NCBI RefSeq assembly: GCF_014636095.1
Contig: NZ_BMDV01000004.1
Span: 248,001 to 312,000 of the forward strand
Reading direction: 5' to 3'
From: Acinetobacter modestus
GTDB taxonomy: Bacteria > Pseudomonadota > Gammaproteobacteria > Pseudomonadales > Moraxellaceae
Length of the DNA stretch: 64,000 nucleotides
Shown: positions 45,667 through 55,113 of the stretch, in pieces
How the letters are laid out: every line of letters starts with the position of its first letter
Numbering within the stretch: position 1 is the first letter of the stretch
The notes under the pieces: model-generated
Databases searched by the model: none
Seen by the model: only the letters and a program-made list of their open reading frames with translations
Told to the model about the DNA's origin: nothing
Program-made: the position numbers and the translations under genes

Positions 45667-46460
45667 ACGGCCTCAGTACTGTACTGTAATTGCAAATAAC
45701 GTTGATATTCTGGACTATCAGGAAATAATGCTCGTAATTGATTCACTAACACTTGCATTCCTAATTGATCCGCACTCGCTCGAGCAATGCGTAAACCAAT
45801 CCAAAGTGCACGTGCACCTTGGTTTTTTTGCCCCACATTACGAACATACTGTTCGTATAGTTGCGATGCATCTCTATTATTTTGTTGCAAATAGAAAATT
45901 TCTGCCAACTCTAACATTGAAATAGTTGCGTTACGATTTGCTTGTAGCGCTTGTTTGAATGCTTTTTCAGCATTCGCAACATCGCCCAACTTTAAATAGA
46001 TTCGCCCCAAGTTTTCCAACGATTGAAATCGCTGTTCATAACCTAAGGTTGCACCTGCACGGGTAAATTGCTCAATCGCTTCATTATAACGTTGCATTTG
46101 ATACAAATATGTACCGTAATTATTACGAGCTTGTGCATTATCTGGTTCTGAAGAAATCGCACGCTTAAAATAAGCATCTGCTTTTTCCATATTGGACTTA
46201 CTGCCTTCTTGTTGCAGTAGAATCCCCATCATCATATTGGCATTTGCATCACGCGAATTAATATTTAAAGCTTGATCAAGAGAACGTTTAGCGGAATCCA
46301 AATCACCTGTACGAATATATTCAGCAGCCAGTTGAGAACGAACTTGAACAGCCTTTTCTGGGTCTTTCTTCAACCCTGTCGAAGATTGACAAGCTGTTAA
46401 ACCCATTACAGTAAACACAACAGTAGTCGCTATAATCGTTTTTAGTCGAGTTGTATTCAA
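45657..46460 (-). CDS. pilW: Type IV pilus biogenesis lipoprotein PilW/PilF
   Basis: About 267 aa from a TTG at 46460, preceded by GGGGA at good spacing and following rlmN by 17 bp; an upstream ATG at 46529 lies inside rlmN and adds non-family residues. The signal peptide ends in lipobox GLTAC. Six TPR units then cover the protein (for example NARNNYGTYLYQMQRYNEAI). The lipoprotein supports PilQ secretin assembly, which fits the type IV pili and natural competence of the genus. Confidence 0.9.
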   Translation of the reverse strand: MNTTRLKTIIATTVVFTVMGLTACQSSTGLKKDPEKAVQVRSQLAAEYIRTGDLDSAKRSLDQALNINSRDANANMMMGILLQQEGSKSNMEKADAYFKRAISSEPDNAQARNNYGTYLYQMQRYNEAIEQFTRAGATLGYEQRFQSLENLGRIYLKLGDVANAEKAFKQALQANRNATISMLELAEIFYLQQNNRDASQLYEQYVRNVGQKNQGARALWIGLRIARASADQLGMQVLVNQLRALFPDSPEYQRYLQLQYSTEAVWK

Positions 46461-46477
46461 CGCTATATCCCCAAGTT

Positions 46478-47713
46478 TTATCCTTGTGTGCGCAAAATTT
46501 CTTGTCGTTGCGCCACTTTCTTCTTCCACTGTTCCGCACGACGCGTACGGTCAGCAACCTGTCCTACCAATTGACCACATGCAGCATCGATATCATCGCC
46601 ACGTGTCTGACGAATCGTACACACAAATCCGGCGTCAGACAAAGTTTTTTGAAAAGCAATGATACGATTACGACTCGAACGCCCGTAAGGTGCATGTGGA
46701 AATGGATTAAATGGGATCAGATTGATTTTACTTGGCAAGTTTTTCAATAATTTTAATAACTGTTGTGCATGCTCAGGGTGATCATTTACCCCCTCCAACA
46801 TCACATATTCGATGGTGACATGGCGACGTGAGCTTTCATTACCATCTTTAGCTAAATAACGTTGGCACGCTGCAATAAGTTGCTGTAATGGATATTTTTT
46901 ATTAATAGGAACCAATTCATTACGTAGTTCATCATTTGGCGCATGTAATGAAATCGCAAGTGCAACATCAATGTCTTGTGCTAATTGATCAATTTTTGGA
47001 ACAACACCTGATGTTGATAAGGTCACACGGCGTTTAGACATTCCGTAGGCAAAATCATCTAACATTAACTGCATTGAGCTGAGTACTGCATCATAATTAA
47101 GTAAAGGTTCACCCATACCCATCATGACCACATTGGTCACGGTACGTTCACGCTCAGCAACAGGCACATCTTCCATATAAGAATAATTTGCCATCCATAA
47201 CTGACCGATAATTTCTGCTGGCGTTAAATCACGCTGAAAACCTTGCTTACCCGTCGAACAGAATGAACAATCCAGTGCACAACCCACTTGTGATGAAATA
47301 CACAGGGTTTTACGTGCACCTGTTTTATCTTCCGCAGGAATCAGTACGGTTTCAACCAGAGAACCTTCACCATCACCTACACGAAACACCCATTTACGGG
47401 TACCGTCTTTAGAATAGTTGCGGTGTACCACCTCTGGGGCTTTAATTTCACAAATCTTTTCTAATTTTTCGCGCAATTTTCCTGAAATATTACTCATTTC
47501 AGCAAAATCAGTGACGAAAAACTGGTGTATCCATTTCATGACTTGACTAGCACGAAACTTCTTTTCGCCCAAGTCTTCAAAGAACTTTTCTAATTCAGCT
47601 CTGGACATGCCAAGTAAATTTACTTTCTTATCGGCAGCTTGAACGACAGACGTAGTTAAAGACTGTTGTTTTTCATCGACATTCTCAGATGAAACGACCA
47701 CTACAGAACTCAT
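46478..47713 (-). CDS. rlmN: 23S rRNA/tRNA adenine-C2 methyltransferase
   Basis: 411 aa radical SAM enzyme methylating A2503 of 23S rRNA and A37 of tRNA. The iron-sulfur CX3CX2C motif is [15 protein letters not shown] near residue 144. [11 protein letters not shown] and a late active-site Cys in [12 protein letters not shown] are present. The first 25 residues are a variable extension. It lies downstream of ndk but beyond a strong terminator, so it likely has its own promoter. Confidence 0.97.
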   Translation of the reverse strand: MSSVVVVSSENVDEKQQSLTTSVVQAADKKVNLLGMSRAELEKFFEDLGEKKFRASQVMKWIHQFFVTDFAEMSNISGKLREKLEKICEIKAPEVVHRNYSKDGTRKWVFRVGDGEGSLVETVLIPAEDKTGARKTLCISSQVGCALDCSFCSTGKQGFQRDLTPAEIIGQLWMANYSYMEDVPVAERERTVTNVVMMGMGEPLLNYDAVLSSMQLMLDDFAYGMSKRRVTLSTSGVVPKIDQLAQDIDVALAISLHAPNDELRNELVPINKKYPLQQLIAACQRYLAKDGNESSRRHVTIEYVMLEGVNDHPEHAQQLLKLLKNLPSKINLIPFNPFPHAPYGRSSRNRIIAFQKTLSDAGFVCTIRQTRGDDIDAACGQLVGQVADRTRRAEQWKKKVAQRQEILRTQG

Positions 47714-47781
47714 GTATATTTACCTAAACGATATCAGCGCTAGAAAATGCTGTGTATTTTTCACACAACTCAATCTATAAA

Positions 47782-47820
47782 AAATAAAAAACCAGATAAG
47801 TAGTATACCACTTATCTGGC
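47782..47820 (-). terminator. Terminator of ndk
   Basis: A 10-bp CCAGATAAGT/ACTTATCTGG stem with an 8-nt loop and a long T-rich tail on the minus strand. Confidence 0.92.
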
Positions 47821-47834
47821 TTGAATACTTTGGA

Positions 47835-48266
47835 TTAACGAGTGCGTGGGCAGATCTCGTTATCAGCAAAGAAGTAAGCGATTTCACGCTCAGCAGAAGC
47901 AACTGAGTCAGAACCGTGAGCAGCATTTTCGTCGATGCTTACAGCGAAATCAGCGCGGATTGTACCTGGAGCTGCTTCTTTAGGGTTTGTAGCACCTAAG
48001 ATTTCACGGTGAGCAAGAACTGCGTTTTCACCTTCAAGAACAGAAACAACAACTGGGCCAGAAGTCATGAATGCAACTAAATCACCAAAGAAACCACGTT
48101 CTTTGTGCTCAGCATAAAAACCTTCAGCATCAGCTTGAGAAAGGTGTTTCATTTTAGTCGCAACAATTTTTAAACCCGCTTTTTCAAAACGAGCAAAAAT
48201 GTCACCAATGTGGTTTTTAGAAACTGCATCTGGTTTTACGATAGATAAAGTACGTTCAATCGCCAT
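47835..48266 (-). CDS. ndk: Nucleoside diphosphate kinase
   Basis: 143 aa, the normal size. [20 protein letters not shown] is the family start, and [17 protein letters not shown] precedes the active-site His in AAHGSDS (near residue 117). Exchanges gamma-phosphates between nucleoside di- and triphosphates. Monocistronic, judging from the terminator after it. Confidence 0.98.
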   Translation of the reverse strand: MAIERTLSIVKPDAVSKNHIGDIFARFEKAGLKIVATKMKHLSQADAEGFYAEHKERGFFGDLVAFMTSGPVVVSVLEGENAVLAHREILGATNPKEAAPGTIRADFAVSIDENAAHGSDSVASAEREIAYFFADNEICPRTR

Positions 48267-48374
48267 GATTGACTCCTATTTATGGTGTAAACTAAAAAAT
48301 TTGCCGCATTATACCGATGTCATCGCCAATAATCAGCTTGAATCTGTAAAAGTTCAGTGATTTCTGATGTTTTT

Positions 48375-48575
48375 TTAACGAACTTCATCCAACCAAGCCA
48401 TTTGAATCGCTTCAAGCAAACCTTCCGTCGACTTATTTGGGTCATCATTAAAGTCTGGTAATGCACAAACCCAAGCATGTAAATCAGTAAAACGAATCCA
48501 TTGAGGATCTACATCTGGGTGTGCTTCAGTAAGTTCGATTGCGATATCAATCGTATCTGTCCAACGTAAGCCCAT
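48375..48575 (-). CDS. iscX: IscX-like iron-sulfur assembly accessory protein
   Basis: 66 aa, acidic. LRWTDTIDIAIELTEAHPDVDP and the end LLEAIQMAWLDE are the family pattern. IscX binds iron and IscS and tunes Fe-S cluster formation. It is not in an isc operon here; it lies alone upstream of ndk on the same strand, 108 bp away. Confidence 0.92.
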   Translation of the reverse strand: MGLRWTDTIDIAIELTEAHPDVDPQWIRFTDLHAWVCALPDFNDDPNKSTEGLLEAIQMAWLDEVR

Positions 48576-48669
48576 TTGATAACCTAATTAACAGTTTGTG
48601 ATTGAGCGTACTTTAACAAATCCCAAGATTTAAAAAATAGTCTTCTATCATTAAAACCCGTTAAATTAT

Positions 48670-49221
48670 TTAAAGAATGATATTGAAGCTTGGTGCCAAC
48701 AAAATAATACAGCTAGCAACGGATGCACCAATCACCGCCCCCACGATCACATCACTTGGATAATGTAATCCTAAAATCATACGGGACAATGCAACCAGAA
48801 TCGTAAATGGCAACATCAAAATTAATAACAACGGTTGGATATAGCCTAATGTGATGGTGACCATGACCGCATGCAAAGTATGACCTGATGGAAAACTAAA
48901 ATGATCCAATGGTCGCTCGCCCAGTACAATCACTTGGTGAACTTGATAAGGACGTGGTCGAGTCGTTTTATGCTTTAAAAACTTATAAATCCCCGTACCA
49001 ACAGAACCTGCAACGAGCAAATATAGAATTTGCAGACCGTATGTCAAACCTTGTGCGATCCATACTGATAACAACATAACATACCAAAATGGTCCATCGC
49101 CCAAACGACTAATCGTTTTAAAAAATAAGGCAATGCGTTGTGACTGGGAGAGATGATTAAGGTATACACACCCTTTTAGGTCTAGATCGAGCATTTTTAT
49201 TTTTGCATTTTGAAATTTCAT
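48670..49221 (-). CDS. PAP2-family membrane phosphatase
   Basis: 183 aa with about five membrane helices. The phosphatase signature has KHKTTRPRPYQ (near residue 83), PSGHT (near residue 111) and SRMILGLHYPSDVIVG (near residue 145), which supply the Arg and two His of the active site. Likely dephosphorylates undecaprenyl or other lipid phosphates at the outer face of the inner membrane. It follows the GT4 gene after 24 bp, so the two form an operon, suggesting glycolipid metabolism. Confidence 0.9.
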   Translation of the reverse strand: MKFQNAKIKMLDLDLKGCVYLNHLSQSQRIALFFKTISRLGDGPFWYVMLLSVWIAQGLTYGLQILYLLVAGSVGTGIYKFLKHKTTRPRPYQVHQVIVLGERPLDHFSFPSGHTLHAVMVTITLGYIQPLLLILMLPFTILVALSRMILGLHYPSDVIVGAVIGASVASCIILLAPSFNIIL

Positions 49222-49245
49222 ACTTTTCTCCTTTCTGAGGATACT

Positions 49246-50562
49246 TTAGGTAGAGTTCATAAGAGGTTCCTTCGCTACCTGATAAAGTGCTTGTTCTAAT
49301 TGTTGTACAGGAAACTGCCAACTGGTTTCTTGTACAGTTTCGCTTGCTAATAAACCCATTTGTCTCAGTTCTGGGAGAGCTGGCAAATGACAAATGGATT
49401 GGGTTAAATCTGCGGTCTGCCCTAGAGGACTCAACCAACCTGTAACACCATGTTTGACATGCTGATGCGCACATACGTAGTCATAAGCAATCACTGGTAA
49501 TCCGCTAGCAATTGCTTCTAGTACTACATTTCCAAACGTATCAGCTTGACTAGCAAATGCGAAAACATCTGCACTTGCATAAGCGGCTGAAAGATTCTTA
49601 CCACTTAAGCTACCAGTAAAAATAATATCTTCTGATATCGCTAATTTACTCAAACGAATACGATCAGGCCCATCTCCAACAATTACAAATTTTGTATTTG
49701 CACCTTGCTGTCTCTGCCAAGCATGGAAAGCTTTAATTAAGACATCAATTTCTTTTTCTGGTGATAAGCGCCCGACATACAGCATTACACGAGTATCAGC
49801 ATCTACACCCCATTGTTGGCGTAATTGCTGTGAACGATGTTTTGGGGAAAATTTCGCAGTATCAACACCCCGTCCAACAACAACTAAAGGACAAGTCACA
49901 CCAAAGCCACGCAGTGCCTGTTCCGTGTATTGACTGGGTACACACGTGACATCTGTACTATTATGGAACCATGTTAGGTAACGTTGAATCGGTTTGACTA
50001 AAAAAGCCAAGTCAAAGAAACGGCTAAAATCTTGGAAAGCTGAATGGAATCCACTCGATACGGCGATTTTTTTTGACTTTGCAGCTTGTAGTGCTGTTAA
50101 ACCTAATGGACCTTCAGTCACGATATGCACCACGTCAGGTGCGAACTGCTCAAATGCTTTAGAGACTTTAATATATTGTGGCCAACCAAATTGAACACTT
50201 GGGTATTTTGGAATAGGCTGAGACATCACCAAGCATTCTTGTTCAGGTAAAAATTCTGCGCAAATCGCTTTTTGTATAGGTCTGACCAATAGAATTTTAT
50301 GCCCAAGCCGTTGTAGTCCCTGACATAATTGCATCATAGATAATGCTACACCATTAATTTCTGGTGGCCATGTTTCAGTGACAATTGCGATTCTCAAACG
50401 AGGGCGAACTAAATCCCGAAGTTCAGACAATTCATCTTGTTTATTTTTAAGTTGTTTCCTTTTAAAGTAAAATTTAAAACTTTCAGGAAACTGTTCTTGC
50501 TTTAGTAGAGATGTCGCGTATGTACTTTGCATATCGCCATCCATTTGTGTCGTTATTTTCAT
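49246..50562 (-). CDS. GT4-family glycosyltransferase
   Basis: 438 aa GT-B enzyme. The donor-side start is IAIVTETWPPEINGVALSM near residue 58. The C-terminal nucleotide-binding half holds MLYVGRLSPEKEIDVLI, VIVGDGPDR and FGNVVLEAIASGLPVIAYD. The pattern resembles alpha-mannosyl/glucosyltransferases that glycosylate membrane lipids. A 55-residue basic N-terminal extension may be spurious; a later start is possible. In operon with a PAP2 phosphatase, so a glycolipid product is likely. Confidence 0.88.
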   Translation of the reverse strand: MKITTQMDGDMQSTYATSLLKQEQFPESFKFYFKRKQLKNKQDELSELRDLVRPRLRIAIVTETWPPEINGVALSMMQLCQGLQRLGHKILLVRPIQKAICAEFLPEQECLVMSQPIPKYPSVQFGWPQYIKVSKAFEQFAPDVVHIVTEGPLGLTALQAAKSKKIAVSSGFHSAFQDFSRFFDLAFLVKPIQRYLTWFHNSTDVTCVPSQYTEQALRGFGVTCPLVVVGRGVDTAKFSPKHRSQQLRQQWGVDADTRVMLYVGRLSPEKEIDVLIKAFHAWQRQQGANTKFVIVGDGPDRIRLSKLAISEDIIFTGSLSGKNLSAAYASADVFAFASQADTFGNVVLEAIASGLPVIAYDYVCAHQHVKHGVTGWLSPLGQTADLTQSICHLPALPELRQMGLLASETVQETSWQFPVQQLEQALYQVAKEPLMNST

Positions 50563-50627
50563 GCTTCTAGTTTATAAATATTTTTTGACACTTTAATGAT
50601 CAGTGTATGACAGTTTTTTGACAGTCA

Positions 50628-50672
50628 GAAAATAAAAAATGCCCAATTTTAGTATAAAAATGGGCATTTAAA
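50628..50672 (-). terminator. Terminator of apaH
   Basis: AAATGCCCA/TGGGCATTT arms; on the minus strand a T-rich tail follows. It lies between the apaH stop and the GT4 start. Confidence 0.82.
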
Positions 50673-50688
50673 AGAGATCACTAACTGA

Positions 50689-51528
50689 TCAAGCTAAAGG
50701 ATTATCCACCGCAAACATGTGTTGATCTTCCAAACGGAACGCTATCAACTGCTGTCCCCAAACACAGCCACCATCGACATTTTGGATTTTCGGGCTAATG
50801 GTTTTGCCCTGCAACGCCGCCCAATGTCCAAAGATCAGTTGGTGGGTTTGGGTTGCTTGGCTTTCAAACTCAAACCAAGGCTGAAAACCAACTGGCATCG
50901 GTGCGTCTAACGCATCTTTAAATTCAAATTCAAGTCGCCCTTCTGCATCGGTTAAACGTATACGAGTTAGATAGTTGGTGATACAACGTAAACGTGCTGA
51001 GCCTGTTAAATCATCCGACCACAAATCAGGCTGAGCACCATACATTTCAACCAAGAATGCATCTAAAACAGATAAATCCTCATGCCCTACCGCGTATTGA
51101 ACTTCCTGAGCAAGCGCAATGGTTTTTTGTGCATCCCAAATACATGGAACACCTGCATGAGTAATCAGCGTTTGATCATTGGGAGATAAACTCAATGGCT
51201 GCTTCCGCAGCCAATCAATCAATTCATCACCATCAATCGCATCAATCACTTCTTGAGTACGATCTTTATCTTTAACTTTTTTAAAACCGCGAGCACAAGC
51301 AATGAGGGTCAGATCATGATTGCCTAGTACAGTTGCCGCAGCACCACGATCCGCCAGCTTCTTGATAAAACGTAATGCACCGACCGAATTTTCGCCACGT
51401 GCAACCAAATCACCCGCAAACCATAAAAAGTCTTGATCTGGATCAAAGCGAATTTCTTTCAATAACGCTTTCAGCGCTTCAAAACAACCTTGTACATCAC
51501 CAATGACATAGTTATAGCGTTTAGACAT
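50689..51528 (-). CDS. apaH: Diadenosine tetraphosphatase
   Basis: 279 aa metallophosphatase that cleaves Ap4A to two ADP. Metal-binding motifs: YVIGDVQGCFEAL at the N-terminus, FAGDLVARGENS near residue 38, LGNHDLTLIA near residue 68, and LITHAGVP near residue 121. It overlaps the rsmA stop by one base, and the pdxA-rsmA-apaH order is the common one. Confidence 0.97.
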   Translation of the reverse strand: MSKRYNYVIGDVQGCFEALKALLKEIRFDPDQDFLWFAGDLVARGENSVGALRFIKKLADRGAAATVLGNHDLTLIACARGFKKVKDKDRTQEVIDAIDGDELIDWLRKQPLSLSPNDQTLITHAGVPCIWDAQKTIALAQEVQYAVGHEDLSVLDAFLVEMYGAQPDLWSDDLTGSARLRCITNYLTRIRLTDAEGRLEFEFKDALDAPMPVGFQPWFEFESQATQTHQLIFGHWAALQGKTISPKIQNVDGGCVWGQQLIAFRLEDQHMFAVDNPLA

Positions 51529-52340
51529 TAAGATACCATCTGATCAGAAAGTGCGACAAAATCAGCCAAGGTCAGCGTTTCTGGACGTGCCATTGGATCT
51601 ACACCCGCTTTCTCAAAGCCATCTTCCACCAACATACCTTTTAAGCTATTACGTAAGGTCTTACGACGTTGGGTAAACACATGCCCCACTAACCGCGCTA
51701 ATGCTTTCTCATTTTTGGCTACGATCGGTTTAATATCATAGGGTTCTAAACGAAATACGGCTGATGTCACTTTTGGTGGCGGATTAAATGAACCTGGTGG
51801 CACTTCAAATAAGAAAGTCGGTTTACAGTAATACTGGATCATCACCGATAAACGACCATATTCTTTAGTATTTGGCGTTGCCGTAATACGATCAACCACT
51901 TCTTTCTGCAACATGAAATGCATGTCTTTGACTTTGTCACCAAACTCCAAGAGGTGGAACAACAAAGGCGTAGAAATGTTATAGGGTAAATTTCCAACCA
52001 CACGTAGTGGACGACCGTCTTGGAACAATTGCGTGAAATCATATTTTAAAGCATCAGCTTCAATAATGGTCAGACGTTCAGGATGTGGCACACGTCCCGG
52101 TAAGCCGGCAGCCAAATCACGATCCAGCTCAACCACGGTCAACGCATCACACTCGCCAATTAAAGGTGAAGTCAATGCGGCTAAACCCGGTCCGATTTCG
52201 ACAATGTTTTCGCCCGCACGCGGATTCACTGAACGTACAATTTTGGCAATCACACGTTGATCATGTAAAAAGTTTTGACCAAAACGTTTCCGAGCCTGAT
52301 GCCCTTCATCTTTAGGGTTTAGGGCATTAATTTGATACAT
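51528..52340 (-). CDS. rsmA: 16S rRNA dimethyladenosine transferase
   Basis: 270 aa, also known as KsgA; dimethylates two adjacent adenosines near the 3' end of 16S rRNA. The N-terminal RKRFGQNFLHDQ is the family mark, SAM binding is VEIGPGLAALT, and the catalytic VGNLPYNISTPLLF is near residue 118. It follows pdxA after 32 bp. Confidence 0.98.
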   Translation of the reverse strand: MYQINALNPKDEGHQARKRFGQNFLHDQRVIAKIVRSVNPRAGENIVEIGPGLAALTSPLIGECDALTVVELDRDLAAGLPGRVPHPERLTIIEADALKYDFTQLFQDGRPLRVVGNLPYNISTPLLFHLLEFGDKVKDMHFMLQKEVVDRITATPNTKEYGRLSVMIQYYCKPTFLFEVPPGSFNPPPKVTSAVFRLEPYDIKPIVAKNEKALARLVGHVFTQRRKTLRNSLKGMLVEDGFEKAGVDPMARPETLTLADFVALSDQMVS

Positions 52341-52372
52341 AATAATTCCAACGTGAATAATTTACTCGCCCA

Positions 52373-53341
52373 TTACTGACGGGCTAAATCAAGTGCTAAA
52401 TCCACTGCAACATGCAAACTTGATGCTTTTGCCTGTCCAGTGCCTGCAAGAGAAAGTGCTGTACCATGATCGACCGAAGTTCGAATAAATGGCAAGCCTA
52501 ATGTAATGTTTACTGCTTCACCAAAGCCTTGTGATTTTAACACAGGTAAACCTTGATCGTGATACATTGCTAAAACAGCATCTGCATCTTTTAGATTTTC
52601 TGGGGTAAATAAGGTATCTGCAGGCAAACAAAGACTCATCCCTATCCCTTGTGCACGATAGCTTTCTAGCACTGGATTAATCACGTCGATTTCTTCTCGA
52701 CCTAAATAACCATCTTCACCTGCATGTGGATTTAAGCCACAGACTAGAATACGTGGTTGTGCGATTTTAAATTTGCTTTTTAAGTCTTGAATCAGAATAT
52801 CAATCACTTGATGCAAACGCTCTTTAGTAATCGCATCAGGTACGTCCCGCAAGGGTAAGTGTGTCGTCGCTAAGGCAACCCTTAATGTTTTCGTTGCCAG
52901 CATCATTACCACACGATCAATACCTGCAAACTCTTGGTAAAACTCAGTATGTCCGCTAAATAGAATACCTGCATCATTAATAATCGACTTTTGCACTGGC
53001 GCTGTAGCAACCCCTACACTCCGCCCCGACATCGCATAGTCAGCTGAACGACGCAATTGCTCTAACACATAAGCAGCATTGGCTGAATCTAACTGACCTA
53101 GAATAACAGGTTTTGCTAAAGGCACATGCTCAACGAAAAGCTGCCCTGCTAAACTCGACTTTTTCTCACCTTGAAATGGAATAAGTTCAACATCAATATT
53201 TAACTGTTTGGCGCGCTGCTGCAACATTTGGATATCAGCCAAAATAACGATCGGTCGCTCATCAACACGGTTTGCTAGACTTAGACAAATATCTGGTCCA
53301 ATTCCGGCTGGCTCGCCAGAAGTGACATACAAAGGCAGCAT
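52373..53341 (-). CDS. pdxA: 4-hydroxythreonine-4-phosphate dehydrogenase
   Basis: 322 aa enzyme of pyridoxal phosphate synthesis. YVTSGEPAGIGPDICLSL is the family start. Metal-binding histidines lie in SGHTEFY (near residue 130), the GLNPHAGEDGYLG block (near residue 205), and AMYHDQGLPVLK (near residue 263). First gene of the pdxA-rsmA-apaH operon. Confidence 0.97.
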   Translation of the reverse strand: MLPLYVTSGEPAGIGPDICLSLANRVDERPIVILADIQMLQQRAKQLNIDVELIPFQGEKKSSLAGQLFVEHVPLAKPVILGQLDSANAAYVLEQLRRSADYAMSGRSVGVATAPVQKSIINDAGILFSGHTEFYQEFAGIDRVVMMLATKTLRVALATTHLPLRDVPDAITKERLHQVIDILIQDLKSKFKIAQPRILVCGLNPHAGEDGYLGREEIDVINPVLESYRAQGIGMSLCLPADTLFTPENLKDADAVLAMYHDQGLPVLKSQGFGEAVNITLGLPFIRTSVDHGTALSLAGTGQAKASSLHVAVDLALDLARQ

Positions 53342-53391
53342 GACTCACCAATTCCAATTTAAGCATTACATTATAGTTTACCGAAAGTTTT

Positions 53392-53484
53392 TTATTTAGA
53401 AAGTTTTTGCAAATGTATACCCATAAGATTGGCTAAACATCCAATAGATAGACCAACACCAATAAAAAACAATCCACTAAACAT
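53392..53484 (-). CDS. Candidate 30-residue membrane micro-protein
   Basis: ATG at 53484 to TAA at 53392. The sequence begins MFSGLFFIGVGLSIGCLANL and ends with a basic HLQKLSK tail, the pattern of a single-helix small membrane protein. No clear Shine-Dalgarno site. Support is the regular helix and the positive C-terminal flank only. Confidence 0.35.
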   Translation of the reverse strand: MFSGLFFIGVGLSIGCLANLMGIHLQKLSK

Positions 53485-53600
53485 ATAAGCAAAAGTTTTT
53501 TAAAAAAATATGAAGTGAAAATTTACAAACTGATGAACAACAAATAAAATAAATTAATTTTTATAAATAAATACAGCGACATACGCTATAAAAATAGAAT

Positions 53601-53693
53601 TTAAATACGAATCAAGAAAATCAATCGAAATAACATCAGAGCGATTAGATGCCACGCCATAACGCTGATGAAACACTTGAAATGATTATCCAT
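53601..53693 (-). CDS. Candidate 30-residue hydrophobic micro-protein
   Basis: ATG at 53693 to TAA at 53601. It has a polar start (MDNHFKCF) followed by a hydrophobic stretch MAWHLIALMLFRLIFLIRI with interspersed arginines. Local GC content is higher than the surrounding intergenic DNA. No convincing ribosome-binding site, so it may be chance. Confidence 0.22.
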   Translation of the reverse strand: MDNHFKCFISVMAWHLIALMLFRLIFLIRI

Positions 53694-53785
53694 CAAATTC
53701 TATTCTCTCTCAGCACGCCCCTCCTACATAAGAGGCAACCAAGAACGAAAGAGAATAAAATTAAATAGTGAACAATTTAAAACTT

Positions 53786-54409
53786 CTAAGGCTTTTTCGC
53801 TTTAGGCAGATTTTCAGGCACTAGATTAGAAGGCACAAATTCAACTTGACGAGTCCACGGGTTAATTTTTGGTTGTACCTTTTTCTCAGGTTGAACAACC
53901 GCTGTCTCTTCTTTCTTTTCTACCGCAACAACCACAGCACTACTCGGCTTCTCTATAAATGGATTTGCAATCGGCTCTTTTTTCTCTGTAGGTTGCTGTA
54001 CGAGTTGTGGTTCTTTCTTCTCTGGTAATGGAGCTGTATTTACTGGATGAGAAGTATAAGGAGAAGCGATAGCACCTTGTTTTACTACCGTCTGCGATGA
54101 TTGTTGATGCACAGGAGCATTTGCTTGCACTGAAGAACTTGAGGATTGCGCCAAGGGATTCGTTTGATCATCTGGTATTTCAATCGGTTTCATTTCAGCC
54201 GTGACCATCATTGCTGGATCAACATGCTCACCACGACTTTCCAAAACCTCAACTTTACGACTCGTACCTTCTTTGGGCTGAAATTCAGAATAATTGGTTA
54301 CACTGCCCTGATCGACCCATTTGTAGAGGCGTCGTGCATTCGCTTGTGTAGAACAAGCTATTACGCAAATAGCGACTACAATAATGTTTGTAGAAAACGA
54401 CAATTTCAT
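53786..54409 (-). CDS. DUF4124-domain periplasmic protein
   Basis: About 207 aa from the ATG at 54409 (GGGGA upstream). The signal peptide has IIVVAICVIACSTQANA with probable cleavage after ANA. A short DUF4124 domain (RRLYKWVDQGSVTNYSEF, about residues 26-60) follows, as found in many periplasmic proteins. The remaining 150 residues are Pro/Lys/Gln-rich and low complexity, with repeated EKKEP-like units, and probably disordered. Role unknown. Confidence 0.8.
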   Translation of the reverse strand: MKLSFSTNIIVVAICVIACSTQANARRLYKWVDQGSVTNYSEFQPKEGTSRKVEVLESRGEHVDPAMMVTAEMKPIEIPDDQTNPLAQSSSSSVQANAPVHQQSSQTVVKQGAIASPYTSHPVNTAPLPEKKEPQLVQQPTEKKEPIANPFIEKPSSAVVVAVEKKEETAVVQPEKKVQPKINPWTRQVEFVPSNLVPENLPKAKKP

Positions 54410-54584
54410 CAAATTCCCCAAAAGAAGAGGTAAATACTTCTACTTATTTCAAATAATTAATTCAAAAATGATAGGTCAAATACCACCGCCTCTCAAGCCA
54501 AAAAATGTAGCTCAAAATTAACGGCGATATAGTTACAAAATCAGTCACATTGCAGCAAAATATGACATTAACAATGAATTGTTC

Positions 54585-54613
54585 TTGTGTGATTTTATAA
54601 ATTCATATAGAAT
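54585..54613 (+). promoter_or_regulatory. Probable sigma70 promoter of rplM-rpsI
   Basis: TTGTGT and TAGAAT separated by 17 bp, placing transcription start about 54620, some 50 bp before the rplM ATG. Confidence 0.4.
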
Positions 54614-54626
54614 TCGGTCTCCTTTT

Positions 54627-54650
54627 GTTTGGGCGATTCCTTGCTCAAAC
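54627..54650 (+). promoter_or_regulatory. Hairpin in the rplM leader
   Basis: GTTTGGGC (54627-54634) pairs with GCTCAAAC (54643-54650), including one G-T pair, around an 8-nt loop. It would be at the 5' end of the mRNA leader, 22 bp before the start codon. L13 is known to repress its own mRNA in E. coli; this hairpin is a candidate target. Confidence 0.45.
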
Positions 54651-54672
54651 CAACTATAATAGGTAGTGGTTA

Positions 54673-55101
54673 ATGAAAACTCTCAGCGCTAAGCCTGCTG
54701 AAGTTCAACACGACTGGTATGTTGTTGATGCTTCTGGCAAAACTTTAGGTCGCCTTGCGACTGAAATCGCTCGTCGTTTACGCGGTAAGCACAAAACTTC
54801 TTATACTCCTCACGTTGACACTGGTGACTACATCGTTGTGATCAATGCTGAACACGTTCAAGTGACTGGTAATAAATCACTTGATAAGAAATACTATCGC
54901 CATACTGGTTTCCCTGGTGGTATCCGTGAGACTAACTTTGAAAAGTTAATCGCTCACAAACCTGAAGCAGTTTTAGAAAAAGCTGTTAAAGGTATGTTAC
55001 CAAAAGGTCCTCTTGGTTATGCAATGATCAAAAAAATGAAAGTGTACGCTGGTAGCGAGCATCCTCATACTGCTCAACAGCCACAAGTTTTGGACATCTA
55101 A
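54673..55101 (+). CDS. rplM: 50S ribosomal protein L13
   Basis: 142 aa, full length. It starts [20 protein letters not shown], followed by [16 protein letters not shown] and [20 protein letters not shown]. An early assembly protein of the large subunit. Only 12 bp precede rpsI, the universal partner. Confidence 0.99.
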   Translation: MKTLSAKPAEVQHDWYVVDASGKTLGRLATEIARRLRGKHKTSYTPHVDTGDYIVVINAEHVQVTGNKSLDKKYYRHTGFPGGIRETNFEKLIAHKPEAVLEKAVKGMLPKGPLGYAMIKKMKVYAGSEHPHTAQQPQVLDI

Positions 55102-55113
55102 GGGATACAGCAC

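Larger units (their letters stand above)
53342..53785. other. Intergenic region upstream of pdxA
   Basis: 444 bp, AT-rich. Besides the pdxA promoter it holds two candidate 30-codon hydrophobic frames on the minus strand. A nested inverted repeat with ATTCTCT/AGAGAAT arms at about 53700-53757 contains a CCTC/GAGG stem but has no clear T-tail; it may end the DUF4124 transcript or be a small RNA. Nothing else stands out. Confidence 0.5.

Noticed and set aside
46461..46529. Longer pilW start at an ATG inside rlmN
   Set aside because: It places non-signal residues before the lipoprotein signal; the TTG at 46460 has a good ribosome-binding site.
48646..48653. CTATCATT word shared with the serine-recombinase boxes
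   Set aside because: Single chance occurrence in AT-rich DNA far from the island; it lowers the weight of single matches elsewhere.
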